Notes under the pieces: model-generated | What the model saw: the letters and a program-made list of their open reading frames with translations, nothing else | The model's database searches: none | Told to the model about the DNA's origin: nothing | NCBI GenBank assembly: GCA_036826475.1 | Contig: DAISWG010000009.1 | Coordinates: 1-64,000 of the forward strand | Length of the DNA: 64,000 bases | Direction: 5' to 3' | Origin: Miltoncostaea sp036826475 | GTDB lineage: Bacteria > Actinomycetota > Thermoleophilia > Miltoncostaeales > Miltoncostaeaceae | Shown here: positions 14,909 to 23,897 of the stretch, one piece after another | Position numbering within the stretch: the first letter of the stretch is position 1 | How the letters are laid out: each line of letters begins with the position of its first letter | Translations under genes and position numbers: made by a program

Positions 14909-15964
14909 ATGGCACGGCCTCCCCAGGACGGATCGGTGCAGTTCCGCTGGCGCCTGGCGGGTGACGACGGCGGGCAGGCGAGCCTGCTCGCCGGCGCCGA
15001 GCGGCACGAGGGGCGCGGCGAGCTGGCCGGTCTGGAGTTGCTGCACGTCCGGGCCAGGTCGATCGTCAACCGCGTTCCGGACGCGTCGCCCGTGCCGTTC
15101 CGCTGGACGGTCAACCCCTACCGCGGCTGCAGCCACGCGTGCGTCTACTGCTTCGCGCGGCCCACCCACGAGTACCTCGGCTTCGGCATCGGCGAGGACT
15201 TCGACCGCCGGATCGTGGTGAAGGTCAACGCCGTGGACCGGCTCCGCGCCGAGCTGCGCGCGCCGCGCTGGGCGGGCGAGGAGATCGCGATGGGCACCAA
15301 CACCGACCCGTACCAGCCGGTGGAGGGCCGCTACCGACTCACCCGCGGGATCGTCGAGGTGCTGAGCGAGGCGGCCAACCCCTTCTCGATCCTCACCAAG
15401 TCGACGCTCATCGGGCGGGACATCGACCTGCTGGTCGAGGCCGCCGCGCGCACCCAGGTGAGCACCGCCCTCTCGATCGGCTGCCTCGACGAGGACGTCT
15501 GGCGGGCGGTGGAGCCGCACGCGCCCAACCCGATGCGCCGCGTCGAGACGGTCGCGCGGCTGGCCGACGCGGGCCTGCCGTGCGGCGTGCTGATGGCCCC
15601 GATCCTGCCCGGCATCTCCGACGACCCGGATCGGATCGAGGCGGTGGTGCGGGCGTGCGTCGAGGCGGGCGCGACGGCGATCACCCCCATCCTGCTGCAT
15701 CTGCGCCCCGGCGTGCGGGAGCACTACCTCACGTGGCTCGAAGCGCACCGCCCCGAGCTGATGCCCGAGATGCGCCGACGCTACCGCCGCGCGTACGCCG
15801 CGGACGAGGAGCGCGCGCGGCTGTCGGCGATGGTCCGGGACATGGTCGCCCGGCACGGCGGCCTGCGCCGGCCGCGGCGCAACCGGTTCGACGTCCGCGA
15901 GGCGCGGGGCGGCGGCGGCCCGCGGCCGCCCCGCGCCACCGGTGTGCAGATGCGCCTGCTCTAG
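14909..15964 (+). CDS. Rv2578c-family radical SAM protein, SOS-box controlled
   Basis: A 351-aa radical-SAM enzyme. The iron-sulfur motif is GCSHACVYCFAR (Cys74, Cys78, Cys81; CxxxCxxC), followed by GTNTDPYQPVEGRYRLTRGI and APILPGISD, all typical of the actinobacterial Rv2578c/SplB-like family. The reaction is unknown; the SplB resemblance and the SOS box directly upstream suggest a DNA-damage role, which is inference. No intein is present. ATG 14909 has no ribosome site and lies just after the -10 box. The stop overlaps the convergent rsgA stop. Confidence 0.85.
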   Translation: MARPPQDGSVQFRWRLAGDDGGQASLLAGAERHEGRGELAGLELLHVRARSIVNRVPDASPVPFRWTVNPYRGCSHACVYCFARPTHEYLGFGIGEDFDRRIVVKVNAVDRLRAELRAPRWAGEEIAMGTNTDPYQPVEGRYRLTRGIVEVLSEAANPFSILTKSTLIGRDIDLLVEAAARTQVSTALSIGCLDEDVWRAVEPHAPNPMRRVETVARLADAGLPCGVLMAPILPGISDDPDRIEAVVRACVEAGATAITPILLHLRPGVREHYLTWLEAHRPELMPEMRRRYRRAYAADEERARLSAMVRDMVARHGGLRRPRRNRFDVREARGGGGPRPPRATGVQMRLL

Positions 15965-16992
15965 CGGGGCCGCCCCCGCTTGTGGCGGACGGCCTCGCGG
16001 ACCATCCGCGCCCCCTGCCGGCCATGCGCGCGCCACGCCCGCTCGTCCTCGCGGCGGGCGAGCGACGCCATCTCGCGGGCGAGGTCGCGGTGGCTCTCGA
16101 GGCGCCCCGGGTCGAGCGCCCCGCCGGCCACGGCCGCGGCGACCGCGCAGCCGGGCTCGCCGTCGTGGCGGCAGTCCGCGAAGCGGCAGTCCTCCGCCAG
16201 GGCGGCGATGTCGGCGAACGCCGCCCGCACCCCGTCGCCGGAGCCCCACAGGCCCAGCTCCCGCATGCCCGGGGTGTCGATGAGCGCACCCCCGCCGGAC
16301 AGCGGCAGGAGGTGACGGGCGGTGGTGGTGTGGCGGCCCTTGTGGTCGCCGTCGCGGACGGCGCCGGTCGCGAGGGCCTCCCGCCCGACCAGGGCGTTCA
16401 CGAGCGTCGACTTGCCCGCGCCGGACTCGCCGACGAGCACCACGGTGCGGTCCGGGCGGGCGCGGGCGGCCAGGGCGTCGAGCCCCTCGCCGGTGCGGGC
16501 GCTCACGGGCAGAGCATCGACGCCGAACGCCACCTCGGCGTCGAGGGCGCGGGAGGCGGCGTCGCCGTCGAGGTCGGCCTTGGCGAGCACGACCACCGGG
16601 GTCGCCCCCGAGTCCCACGACAGGGCCAGCGCACGATGCAGCCGGCGGTCGCGGAGCGGCCGGTCGAGGCCGTGGACGACCGCCACGACATCGACGTTGG
16701 CGGCGATCACCTGCTCGGCGTCGGGGCGTCCGGCGGCGCGCCGCGACAGCAGGGTGCGCCGGGTCAGGACCGCCGCGAGGCGGCCGTCCTGGAGCGCGAT
16801 CCAGTCGCCGACGGCGAGGCCCGGGGCCTCGACGCGCACCGTGCCGTCCGCGGTGACGGCGGCGGCGCCGGCGCGGTCGACGCGGGCCACGCGCGCGGGG
16901 ATCGCGGCGGGGCGCCCGAGCGCGTCGAGCTCCGCCTGGCGTGACGGGGACCATCCGAGCGGCGCGAGCGCCGCGGTGTGGTGCTGGGACAA
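15961..16992 (-). CDS. rsgA: ribosome small-subunit-dependent GTPase RsgA
   Basis: A 343-aa circularly permuted GTPase that assists late 30S assembly. It has an N-terminal OB fold, AKADL (G4), then LVGESGAGKSTLVNAL (G1), HTTTARHLLPL (G2), IDTPGMREL (G3), and the C-terminal zinc knuckle CRFADCRHDGEPGC. The start is TTG 16992, with GGGAG eight bases before. A 28-codon frame (17033-17119) lies just upstream on the same strand. Confidence 0.95.
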   Translation of the reverse strand: MSQHHTAALAPLGWSPSRQAELDALGRPAAIPARVARVDRAGAAAVTADGTVRVEAPGLAVGDWIALQDGRLAAVLTRRTLLSRRAAGRPDAEQVIAANVDVVAVVHGLDRPLRDRRLHRALALSWDSGATPVVVLAKADLDGDAASRALDAEVAFGVDALPVSARTGEGLDALAARARPDRTVVLVGESGAGKSTLVNALVGREALATGAVRDGDHKGRHTTTARHLLPLSGGGALIDTPGMRELGLWGSGDGVRAAFADIAALAEDCRFADCRHDGEPGCAVAAAVAGGALDPGRLESHRDLAREMASLARREDERAWRAHGRQGARMVREAVRHKRGRPR

Positions 16993-17032
16993 CGTGGGGA
17001 CTCCCTCGGGGAGGGGCGCCCCAGGCCGGGCC

Positions 17033-17119
17033 TCAGCGGAGGTGCGGCGACGGGACGCCCGGCATGGACGCGACGGTGCGGAGCGGCTGCGCCGCCCGCT
17101 CGGTCATCGCGGTCTCCAT
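17033..17119 (-). CDS. possible 28-aa peptide upstream of rsgA
   Basis: ATG 17119 has GGAGG ten bases upstream and encodes METAMTERAAQPLRTVASMP and eight more residues. It ends 40 bases before rsgA, in a GC-rich stretch with a GGGGCGCCCC palindrome. A TACCAT at 17163-17168 could be the shared -10 box. It may be a leader peptide or chance. No family recognised. Confidence 0.3.
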   Translation of the reverse strand: METAMTERAAQPLRTVASMPGVPSPHLR

Positions 17120-17244
17120 GCGTCCAGGCCCTCCCGTGTCACCGGCGTCCGCCGGCGGCGCGATGGTACACCCGCCGGGGCGAGCACGCGCCATCCGGAG
17201 ATCGGCGGGCGCCCGGCGGCGTCCAGGCCGGAGTGGCCGGCCCG

Positions 17245-18741
17245 CTAGATCAGCGGCGTCCCGGTCATCGACGGCCCCGGGTCCCAGCCCATCAGGCCGC
17301 AGAGGGTGGGCGCGACGTCGCCGAGCGCGCCGCCCTCGCGCAACGCCAGGCCCGGCCGGTCGATCCACAGCGGCACCGGGTTGCTCGTGTGCGCGGTGTT
17401 GGGGCTGCCGTCCGGCTCGATCATGAACTCGCTGTTGCCGTGGTCGGCGGTGACGCACAGCAGGCCGCCGGCCGCGGCGACCGCGGCGCGGATGTCGGCC
17501 ATGCAGGCATCGACCGTCTCGATGCCGCGCACCGCCGCCTCCACCACGCCCGTGTGACCGACCATGTCGGCGTTGGCGAAGTTGACGATCAGCAGCTCGT
17601 CCCCGCCGGCGGCCACGCCCTGCACCACCGCGTCGCGGATGCCGGCCGCGCTCATCTCCGGCGCCTGGTCGTACGTGGGCACGTGCTGCGGCGAGGGCAC
17701 CAGGACCCGCCGCTCGCCTGCGAACGGCTCCTCCCGGCCACCGTTGAAGAAGAAGGTGACGTGGGCGTACTTCTCGGTCTCGGCAACGTGCAGCTGGCTG
17801 CGGCCCTGGCCGGAAACCACCTCGGCGAGCCCCTGGCGCACGTCCTGCGCCTCGAACAGCACCGGCGGGGTGAACTCCGCCTTGTAGCGGGTCATCGTGG
17901 TCATCTCGGGGCGGGGCGGCTCCGGGCCGCGGTCGAAGCCGTCGAACGCCGGGTCGCTGAACGCCTGGGTGAGCTGGCGGGCCCGGTCGGGGCGGAAGTT
18001 GACGTAGATCAGGGCGTCGCCGTCGCGCAGCCTGGTGGCGGCGACGTCGCCGATGACCGCAGGGTCGATGAACTCGTCGGTGACCCCCGCGTCGTACGAG
18101 GCGCGGACCGCCTCCGCGCCCGTCGCGTGGTGGACGCCGGCGCCGTGGACGATGGCGTCGTAGGCCTTGCGGGTGCGGTCCCACCGGCGGTCCCGGTCCA
18201 TCGCCCAGTAGCGGCCGACCACGGTGCCGACGGCGACGCCCGTCGCCTCGATCTCCTCGACGGCGCCGAGACCCATGTCCGGGCGGGTGTCCCGGCCGTC
18301 GGTCATGGCGTGGACCACGATCCGCTGGACCCCCGCGCCGCGGGCGATGCCGATGAGGGCCAGCAGGTGCGCCTGGCTGGCGTGGACGCCGCCCGGGCCG
18401 ACCAGGCTCAGCAGATGCAGGGTCCGCTCGCGCCCGCGCCGGAGCGCCGCCTGCAGCGCGGGGCTGCGGGCCAGCGACCCGTCGGCGATCGCCTCGTCCA
18501 CCCGCACCAGCATCTGCGGCACGCGGCGGCCCGCGCCGAGGTTGAGGTGCCCCACCTCGGAGTTGCCCTGCTGCCCGTCGGGCAGCCCCACGGGCAGGCC
18601 GGACGCGTTGATCCGCGTGCCGGAGCCCTCGGCGGCCAGCCGGTCGAGGGCGGGGGTGCGCGCCAGGCTCACGGCGTTGCCGGGCCCTGCGGGGGCGATG
18701 CCGAAGCCGTCGATGACGACCAGCACGAGGGGCCCTGACAC
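17245..18741 (-). CDS. gpmI: 2,3-bisphosphoglycerate-independent phosphoglycerate mutase
   Basis: A 498-aa alkaline-phosphatase-fold enzyme converting 3- to 2-phosphoglycerate. The phosphorylated Ser is in GNSEVGHLNLGAGR. Other marks are VVIDGFG at the start, HAMTDGRDTRP, YVNFRPDRARQLTQAF, VNFANADMVGHTG and CVTADHGNSE with metal-binding Asp and His. The GTG at 18741 follows tpiA by 11 bases. It is the last gene of the gap-pgk-tpiA-gpmI operon, so lower glycolysis is encoded as one unit. Confidence 0.96.
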   Translation of the reverse strand: MSGPLVLVVIDGFGIAPAGPGNAVSLARTPALDRLAAEGSGTRINASGLPVGLPDGQQGNSEVGHLNLGAGRRVPQMLVRVDEAIADGSLARSPALQAALRRGRERTLHLLSLVGPGGVHASQAHLLALIGIARGAGVQRIVVHAMTDGRDTRPDMGLGAVEEIEATGVAVGTVVGRYWAMDRDRRWDRTRKAYDAIVHGAGVHHATGAEAVRASYDAGVTDEFIDPAVIGDVAATRLRDGDALIYVNFRPDRARQLTQAFSDPAFDGFDRGPEPPRPEMTTMTRYKAEFTPPVLFEAQDVRQGLAEVVSGQGRSQLHVAETEKYAHVTFFFNGGREEPFAGERRVLVPSPQHVPTYDQAPEMSAAGIRDAVVQGVAAGGDELLIVNFANADMVGHTGVVEAAVRGIETVDACMADIRAAVAAAGGLLCVTADHGNSEFMIEPDGSPNTAHTSNPVPLWIDRPGLALREGGALGDVAPTLCGLMGWDPGPSMTGTPLI

Positions 18742-18752
18742 GGCGTCGGGCC

Positions 18753-19502
18753 TCAGGCCGCGCCGACGATGGCGGCGAACGCGTCCGGGTCGAGGCTGGC
18801 GCCGCCGACCAGGGCGCCGTCGATGTCGGGCTGCCGCAGCAGGTCGGGCGCGGTCTCGGGGGTGACGCTGCCGCCGTACAGCACCCGCAGGGCCGCGGCG
18901 TCCACCCGTTCCCCCGCGACGGCGCGCACCAGCGCGCACGCGTCCTGTGCGATGTCGGGCGTCGCCGTGCGGCCGGTGCCGATCGCCCAGATCGGCTCGT
19001 AGGCGATCGCCAGGCGGTCGACCTCCTCGGCCCGCACGTGCTCCAGCCCGGCGCGCACCTGGCCGGTGAGCCACGCCTCGGTCTCGCCCCCCTCGCGCTG
19101 GGAGAGCGACTCGCCGCAGCACATGATCACGGAGAGGCCGGCGTCGAGCGCCGCGCGCACGCGGGCGGCCACCTGCGCGTCGGTCTCCCCCGCCGCCCGG
19201 CGCTCCGAATGGCCCACGATGGCGCCGTCGGCACCGGTCGCCAGGATCATCCCGGCGGAGATCTCGCCGGTGTGGGCGCCCTTCTCGGCCTCGTGGACGG
19301 CCTGGGCGAGTACCTGCACGGTGCTGCCCGAGGCGGCGCGGGCCGTGGCCTCGAGCGCGGTGAAGGGCGGGCACACGGCGACGTCAGCGGTCAGGTCACC
19401 CTCGCCGAGATGCGCCCGAAGGCGGGCGACGTGCTCGCGCGCCTCCACCCCGGTCTTGTGCATCTTCCAGTTCCCCGCGATCAGCGGGCGCCGCCCGCTC
19501 AT
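18753..19502 (-). CDS. tpiA: triosephosphate isomerase
   Basis: A 249-aa TIM barrel interconverting dihydroxyacetone phosphate and glyceraldehyde-3-phosphate. The catalytic residues are the Lys in AGNWKMHK, the His in VGHSERR and the Glu in AYEPIWAIGTG. The phosphate-binding loop is RVLYGGSV. The ATG overlaps the pgk stop (ATGA), so translation is coupled. Confidence 0.97.
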   Translation of the reverse strand: MSGRRPLIAGNWKMHKTGVEAREHVARLRAHLGEGDLTADVAVCPPFTALEATARAASGSTVQVLAQAVHEAEKGAHTGEISAGMILATGADGAIVGHSERRAAGETDAQVAARVRAALDAGLSVIMCCGESLSQREGGETEAWLTGQVRAGLEHVRAEEVDRLAIAYEPIWAIGTGRTATPDIAQDACALVRAVAGERVDAAALRVLYGGSVTPETAPDLLRQPDIDGALVGGASLDPDAFAAIVGAA

Positions 19503-20692
19503 GCGGTGGGGAGCGCCGCGACGCCGGGCAGGGTCCTGCCCTCCAGCATCTCCAGGGCGGCGCCGCCGCCGGTGGAGACGTGCGTGTAGCGGTCGGCCAT
19601 CCCGAACCGGGCGACCGCCGCCCCCGAGTCGCCGCCGCCGACCACGGTCGTCGCGTCCGACCCGGCCATCGCGTCGGCCACCGCGACGGTGCCGTCCGCG
19701 AACGGCGCGATCTCGAACGCGCCCATCGGGCCGTTCCAGAAGACGGTGCCCGCGGCGCCGATCGCCTCGCGGTACGCGGCGGCGGTGCGCGGGCCGATGT
19801 CGACGCCCATCCAGCCGTCGGGGATGTCGTCGGTGGGGACGACCTGCAGGTCGGCCTCCGCGTCGAACCGGTCGGCGATCAGCACGTCCACCGGCAGCTG
19901 CAGCGCGCAGTTGAGGCGGACGGCCAGCTCCATCAGCTCGCGGGCCATCGCCTGGCCGTCGGGCCCCTCGTGCAGGGACGTCCCCACGGGCTCGCCCTGG
20001 GCGACGAGGAACGTGAAGCACATCGCCCCGCCGATCAGGACCCGGTCGCAGCGCTCCAGCAGGCTGCGGATGAGCGGCAGCTTGTCGGTCACCTTCGAGC
20101 CACCGAGCACCGCGACGAACGGGTGCGACGGGCTGCCGAGCAGCCCCCCCAGCACCTCGACCTCGCGCTTCAGCAGCAGCCCGGCGCGGGCGGGGAGCCG
20201 GCGCGCGACCCCCTCGGTGGAGGCGTGGGCGCGGTGGGCGGCGCCGAACGCGTCATTGACGTAGTGCGTGTAGCCCTGCGCGAGGCGCTCGGCGAAGGCC
20301 GGGTCGTTCTTCTCCTCCTCCGGGTGGAAGCGGAGGTTCTCGAGCATCACCAGCTCCCCCGCGCCGAGCGACGACACCCGGTCGCGGACCTCGTCGCCCA
20401 CGCAGTCCGGCAGCAGCTCCACACGGCGGCCCATCAGCTCGCCCAGGCGGGCGGCGGCCGGGGCCAGCGACAGCGCCGGGTCGCGCTCGCCCTTCGGACG
20501 GCCGAGGTGCGAGCACACCGCCACGCCCGCGCCGGCCTCGAGCAGGTACCGGAGGGTGGGGACGGACGCGCGGATGCGGGCGTCGTCGGTCACGCGCCCG
20601 CCGTCGAGGGGCACGTTCAGGTCGGCGCGCACCAGCACGCGCGCGCCCGACCAGTCGACCCCCGGGTCGTCGATCCCGAGGAGGCTGCTCAC
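19499..20692 (-). CDS. pgk: phosphoglycerate kinase
   Basis: A 397-aa enzyme that makes ATP from 1,3-bisphosphoglycerate. Signature segments are RVLVRADLNVPLDGG, CSHLGRPKGERDP, VLGGSKVTDKL and the nucleotide loop VVGGGDSGAAV. Starts at GTG 20692, four bases after the gap stop, and overlaps tpiA at its end. Length is normal. Confidence 0.97.
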   Translation of the reverse strand: MSSLLGIDDPGVDWSGARVLVRADLNVPLDGGRVTDDARIRASVPTLRYLLEAGAGVAVCSHLGRPKGERDPALSLAPAAARLGELMGRRVELLPDCVGDEVRDRVSSLGAGELVMLENLRFHPEEEKNDPAFAERLAQGYTHYVNDAFGAAHRAHASTEGVARRLPARAGLLLKREVEVLGGLLGSPSHPFVAVLGGSKVTDKLPLIRSLLERCDRVLIGGAMCFTFLVAQGEPVGTSLHEGPDGQAMARELMELAVRLNCALQLPVDVLIADRFDAEADLQVVPTDDIPDGWMGVDIGPRTAAAYREAIGAAGTVFWNGPMGAFEIAPFADGTVAVADAMAGSDATTVVGGGDSGAAVARFGMADRYTHVSTGGGAALEMLEGRTLPGVAALPTA

Positions 20693-20696
20693 CGGC

Positions 20697-21701
<1,005 letters not shown>

Positions 21702-21735
21702 CCGGCCACGTCCTCCCCAGTCGTCAACGCGGGCC

Positions 21736-21741
21736 AATCTA
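21736..21741 (-). promoter_or_regulatory. probable -10 box of the glycolytic operon
   Basis: TAGATT on the reverse strand, about 35 bases before the gap ATG, leaves room for a leader with GGGGAGG. No -35 box of standard form was seen. Confidence 0.4.
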
Positions 21742-21770
21742 CCAAGGCGGGTCATGGCAGGCTTCCCGGC

Positions 21771-22295
21771 GTGACGCGACTCCCGTCCCTGCTGGCGGCC
21801 GTGGCCGCGGCCGCGGCGGCCGTCGCGGCCGCAGGCTGCGGCGGCGGGGACGCGGACGCCCCCGCGGCGGCGGCGGCCACCGCCCGGGTGGTGCGGGTCG
21901 TCGACGGCGACACGGTGATCCTGCGCCTGGACGGCGGCGACCGGCGGGTGCGGCTGCTGGGTGTGGACGCGCCGGAGAGCGTCACCCCCGACCGGCCGGT
22001 GGAGTGCTGGGGCCCGCAGGCGGCGGCCGCCGCCCGGCGGCTCATGCCGGAGGGGGCCGCGGTGGCGCTGGCCACCGATCCGACCCAGGGCGACGAGGAC
22101 CGGTTCGGCCGGCTGCTCGCGGAGGTCACGGCGCGCGGCGCCCCCGGGACCGTGAACGTCGCGCTGGTGCGGGAGGGCGCGGCGGAGGTCTTCCGCGGCG
22201 ACGGCCGCGGCCGCCTCCAGCCGCAGCTGCGGGCGGCGGAGCGGGAGGCGCGGGACGCCGGGCGCGGCCTGTGGGGGTCCTGCCGAGGCGGCTAG
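21771..22295 (+). CDS. staphylococcal-nuclease-like secreted lipoprotein
   Basis: A 174-aa protein with an Ala-rich signal ending in the lipobox AAAGC, then an SNase domain. VVDGDTVILRL and VRLLGVDAPES carry the calcium-binding Asp and the catalytic Arg/Glu, and EDRFGRLLAEV carries the second Arg. It would cut DNA or RNA outside the membrane. The GTG start has CAGGCT seven bases upstream, a near-match to the leaderless -10 pattern. The stop overlaps the opposing gene stop. Confidence 0.88.
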   Translation: MTRLPSLLAAVAAAAAAVAAAGCGGGDADAPAAAAATARVVRVVDGDTVILRLDGGDRRVRLLGVDAPESVTPDRPVECWGPQAAAAARRLMPEGAAVALATDPTQGDEDRFGRLLAEVTARGAPGTVNVALVREGAAEVFRGDGRGRLQPQLRAAEREARDAGRGLWGSCRGG

Positions 22296-22918
22296 CGGTA
22301 CGCGCGGCGCTCGCGCGTCAGCGCGAGGACCCCGGCTCCGGCGGAGAGCGCCGCGGCGAGCACCGACAGGTGGAGGGCGGCACCCCAGCCGATCTGCGCG
22401 CCGGGCGGCCGCGGGATCTCGCTGATCTCGGTGCCCGCCATGACCGCCGTCCACGCCAGCGGGAACGCGGCCACCACCAGCCCCCACGCCCCCGCCCGGC
22501 GCCCGAGGGGCGACCCGCGGCGGCCGGCCGCGAGGCAGCAGAGCAGCCCCGCAGCAGCCGCGATCGCCGCCCCCAGCAGCACCGACTTCCACAGGTCGCC
22601 CGGCGTGGAGCCCGCGGTCCGCAGCGTCCAGATGTCGACCGCCGGAGCCCCTGCGCCGCCCGCCACCAGCGGCAGCTTCAGCGCGGCCAGCGCCAGCGCG
22701 GCGGCCACGACGCCGGTCGCCCCGGCACCGAGCAGGGCCCCGTCCATGCGCCGGCTGCGGGAGACCACCGGCGCGGGTCGTGTGGCGAACGCCGGGTCGG
22801 GGGCGCGGTGCTCGGTCCACCGCCGGCCGTCCCACCAGCGCAGCACCCCGGGGTTGCCGGCCTCCCGGTACCACGACGCGGGCGGCTGCTGGGTGAGGCC
22901 GGGCACGAAGGGGGTCAT
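22292..22918 (-). CDS. DUF2510-domain membrane protein
   Basis: A 208-aa protein. The first 45 residues hold the actinobacterial DUF2510 motif, a Trp-rich WYREAGNPGVLRWWDGRRWTEH. It is followed by four membrane helices (for example GALLGAGATGVVAAALALAAL). DUF2510 is thought to bind at the membrane face; the function is unknown. ATG 22918 starts MTPFVPGLTQQPPAS. GAGTG-GG-CACTC upstream is a small palindrome at 22941-22952. Confidence 0.75.
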   Translation of the reverse strand: MTPFVPGLTQQPPASWYREAGNPGVLRWWDGRRWTEHRAPDPAFATRPAPVVSRSRRMDGALLGAGATGVVAAALALAALKLPLVAGGAGAPAVDIWTLRTAGSTPGDLWKSVLLGAAIAAAAGLLCCLAAGRRGSPLGRRAGAWGLVVAAFPLAWTAVMAGTEISEIPRPPGAQIGWGAALHLSVLAAALSAGAGVLALTRERRAYR

Positions 22919-22978
22919 CGGCACCGGCCCCGGCTGCCGCGAGTGGGCACTCTCTCTACGAGCGGGCCCGGAACGCAG

Positions 22979-23002
22979 CCGGGGGGCCTTGCGGCCCCCC
23001 GG
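22979..23002. terminator. strong 10-bp hairpin
   Basis: CCGGGGGGCC-TTGC-GGCCCCCCGG, a perfect stem, 30 bases after the stop of the membrane gene at 23032-23712. No T-run follows. It probably ends that transcript. Confidence 0.65.
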
Positions 23003-23031
23003 CGACGAGCGTTCAGGTGGTGCGGAGGGGC

Positions 23032-23712
23032 CTAGGCCGCCTCGGCAGCCGCCTTCGGCTTGGGCGTGATGGCCGCCGTGATCTTGGCGGACAGGATGCC
23101 CAGGACGCAGCCGCAGACGAGGGTCACGAACGTGGAGAACCAGACCCACGGCCACGGGGTGGAGAGCAGGCCGCCACCAGCGCCGATACCGGCGGTGGCG
23201 GGGTCGCCCAGGGCGGCGACGGTGTTGTCGGTGCCGCCACCGTTCGGGACGTAGCCGTCGAGGCCCGTCGCGATCCACCAGAGGAACACTGCCGCGAACG
23301 CCGGGAACGTACCGGCGACGTAGTACCAGTCACCCGCCACGAGGATCATGACGAGGATGAACGCGAAGATGCCGACCCAGAGGGCGATGCCCCAGAAGTC
23401 GGGAGCGTCCGCCGTCTTGAACGCGAGCGGCATGGTGATCAGAGCGGCCACCGAGCCGAACACGCAGGCGAGGAAGATCTTGCCGAAGGCGGCGTTGTCG
23501 CCACCGGCGGCGAAGAAGAGGCCCCAGGAGATGAAGGCCGTCGGGAGGATCAGGTGGAAGTTCTCAGGAAGACCGAACTGCCCGTCGCCGAGCAGGTTGT
23601 CCTGGACGGTCACCCAGTGGAACGTGAAGTTCAGCGCGAGCTCGGTCCAGAGGAAGGACAGAACTCCGATGACGATCGCGAGTGGGGCGATCGCCTTGGC
23701 GCGAGCGCTCAT
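23032..23712 (-). CDS. membrane protein, possibly DUF1097 family
   Basis: A 226-aa protein with about five or six helices. IGVLSFLWTELAL, FISWGLFFAAGGDNAAFGK and AGDWYYVAGTFPAFAAVFLWW resemble the arrangement of DUF1097 inner-membrane proteins such as E. coli YcdZ; this is a by-eye match. The C-terminus is Lys/Ala-rich (TPKPKAAAEAA). ATG 23712 is used because AAGGAG lies 11 bases before it; a GTG at 23724 would touch the ribosome site. The gene is less GC-rich than its neighbours, which may reflect high expression or recent arrival. It stands between gap and yvcK, where whiA is expected. Confidence 0.6.
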   Translation of the reverse strand: MSARAKAIAPLAIVIGVLSFLWTELALNFTFHWVTVQDNLLGDGQFGLPENFHLILPTAFISWGLFFAAGGDNAAFGKIFLACVFGSVAALITMPLAFKTADAPDFWGIALWVGIFAFILVMILVAGDWYYVAGTFPAFAAVFLWWIATGLDGYVPNGGGTDNTVAALGDPATAGIGAGGGLLSTPWPWVWFSTFVTLVCGCVLGILSAKITAAITPKPKAAAEAA

Positions 23713-23724
23713 GTGAACGTTCAC
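23713..23724. promoter_or_regulatory. perfect palindrome GTGAACGTTCAC before the start codon
   Basis: A 12-base perfect palindrome between the ribosome site and ATG 23712. It could be a repressor site or a small RNA hairpin limiting translation. Confidence 0.35.
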
Positions 23725-23897
23725 TCCTTGTTTGACGAGTACGGAGGTCGTCCCGCCGGAAACGAAGAAGACATGCGTGGCGGCACGACCGCGGACGGAG
23801 ACCGGGCCCCGTCTCGCGGGGTGAGTCTACGGCCGCCGATCTGTTCGTGGCAACCGTTGCATGTCCTCCCGGACCTTGTTGCTGCATGTTGCGTCAT

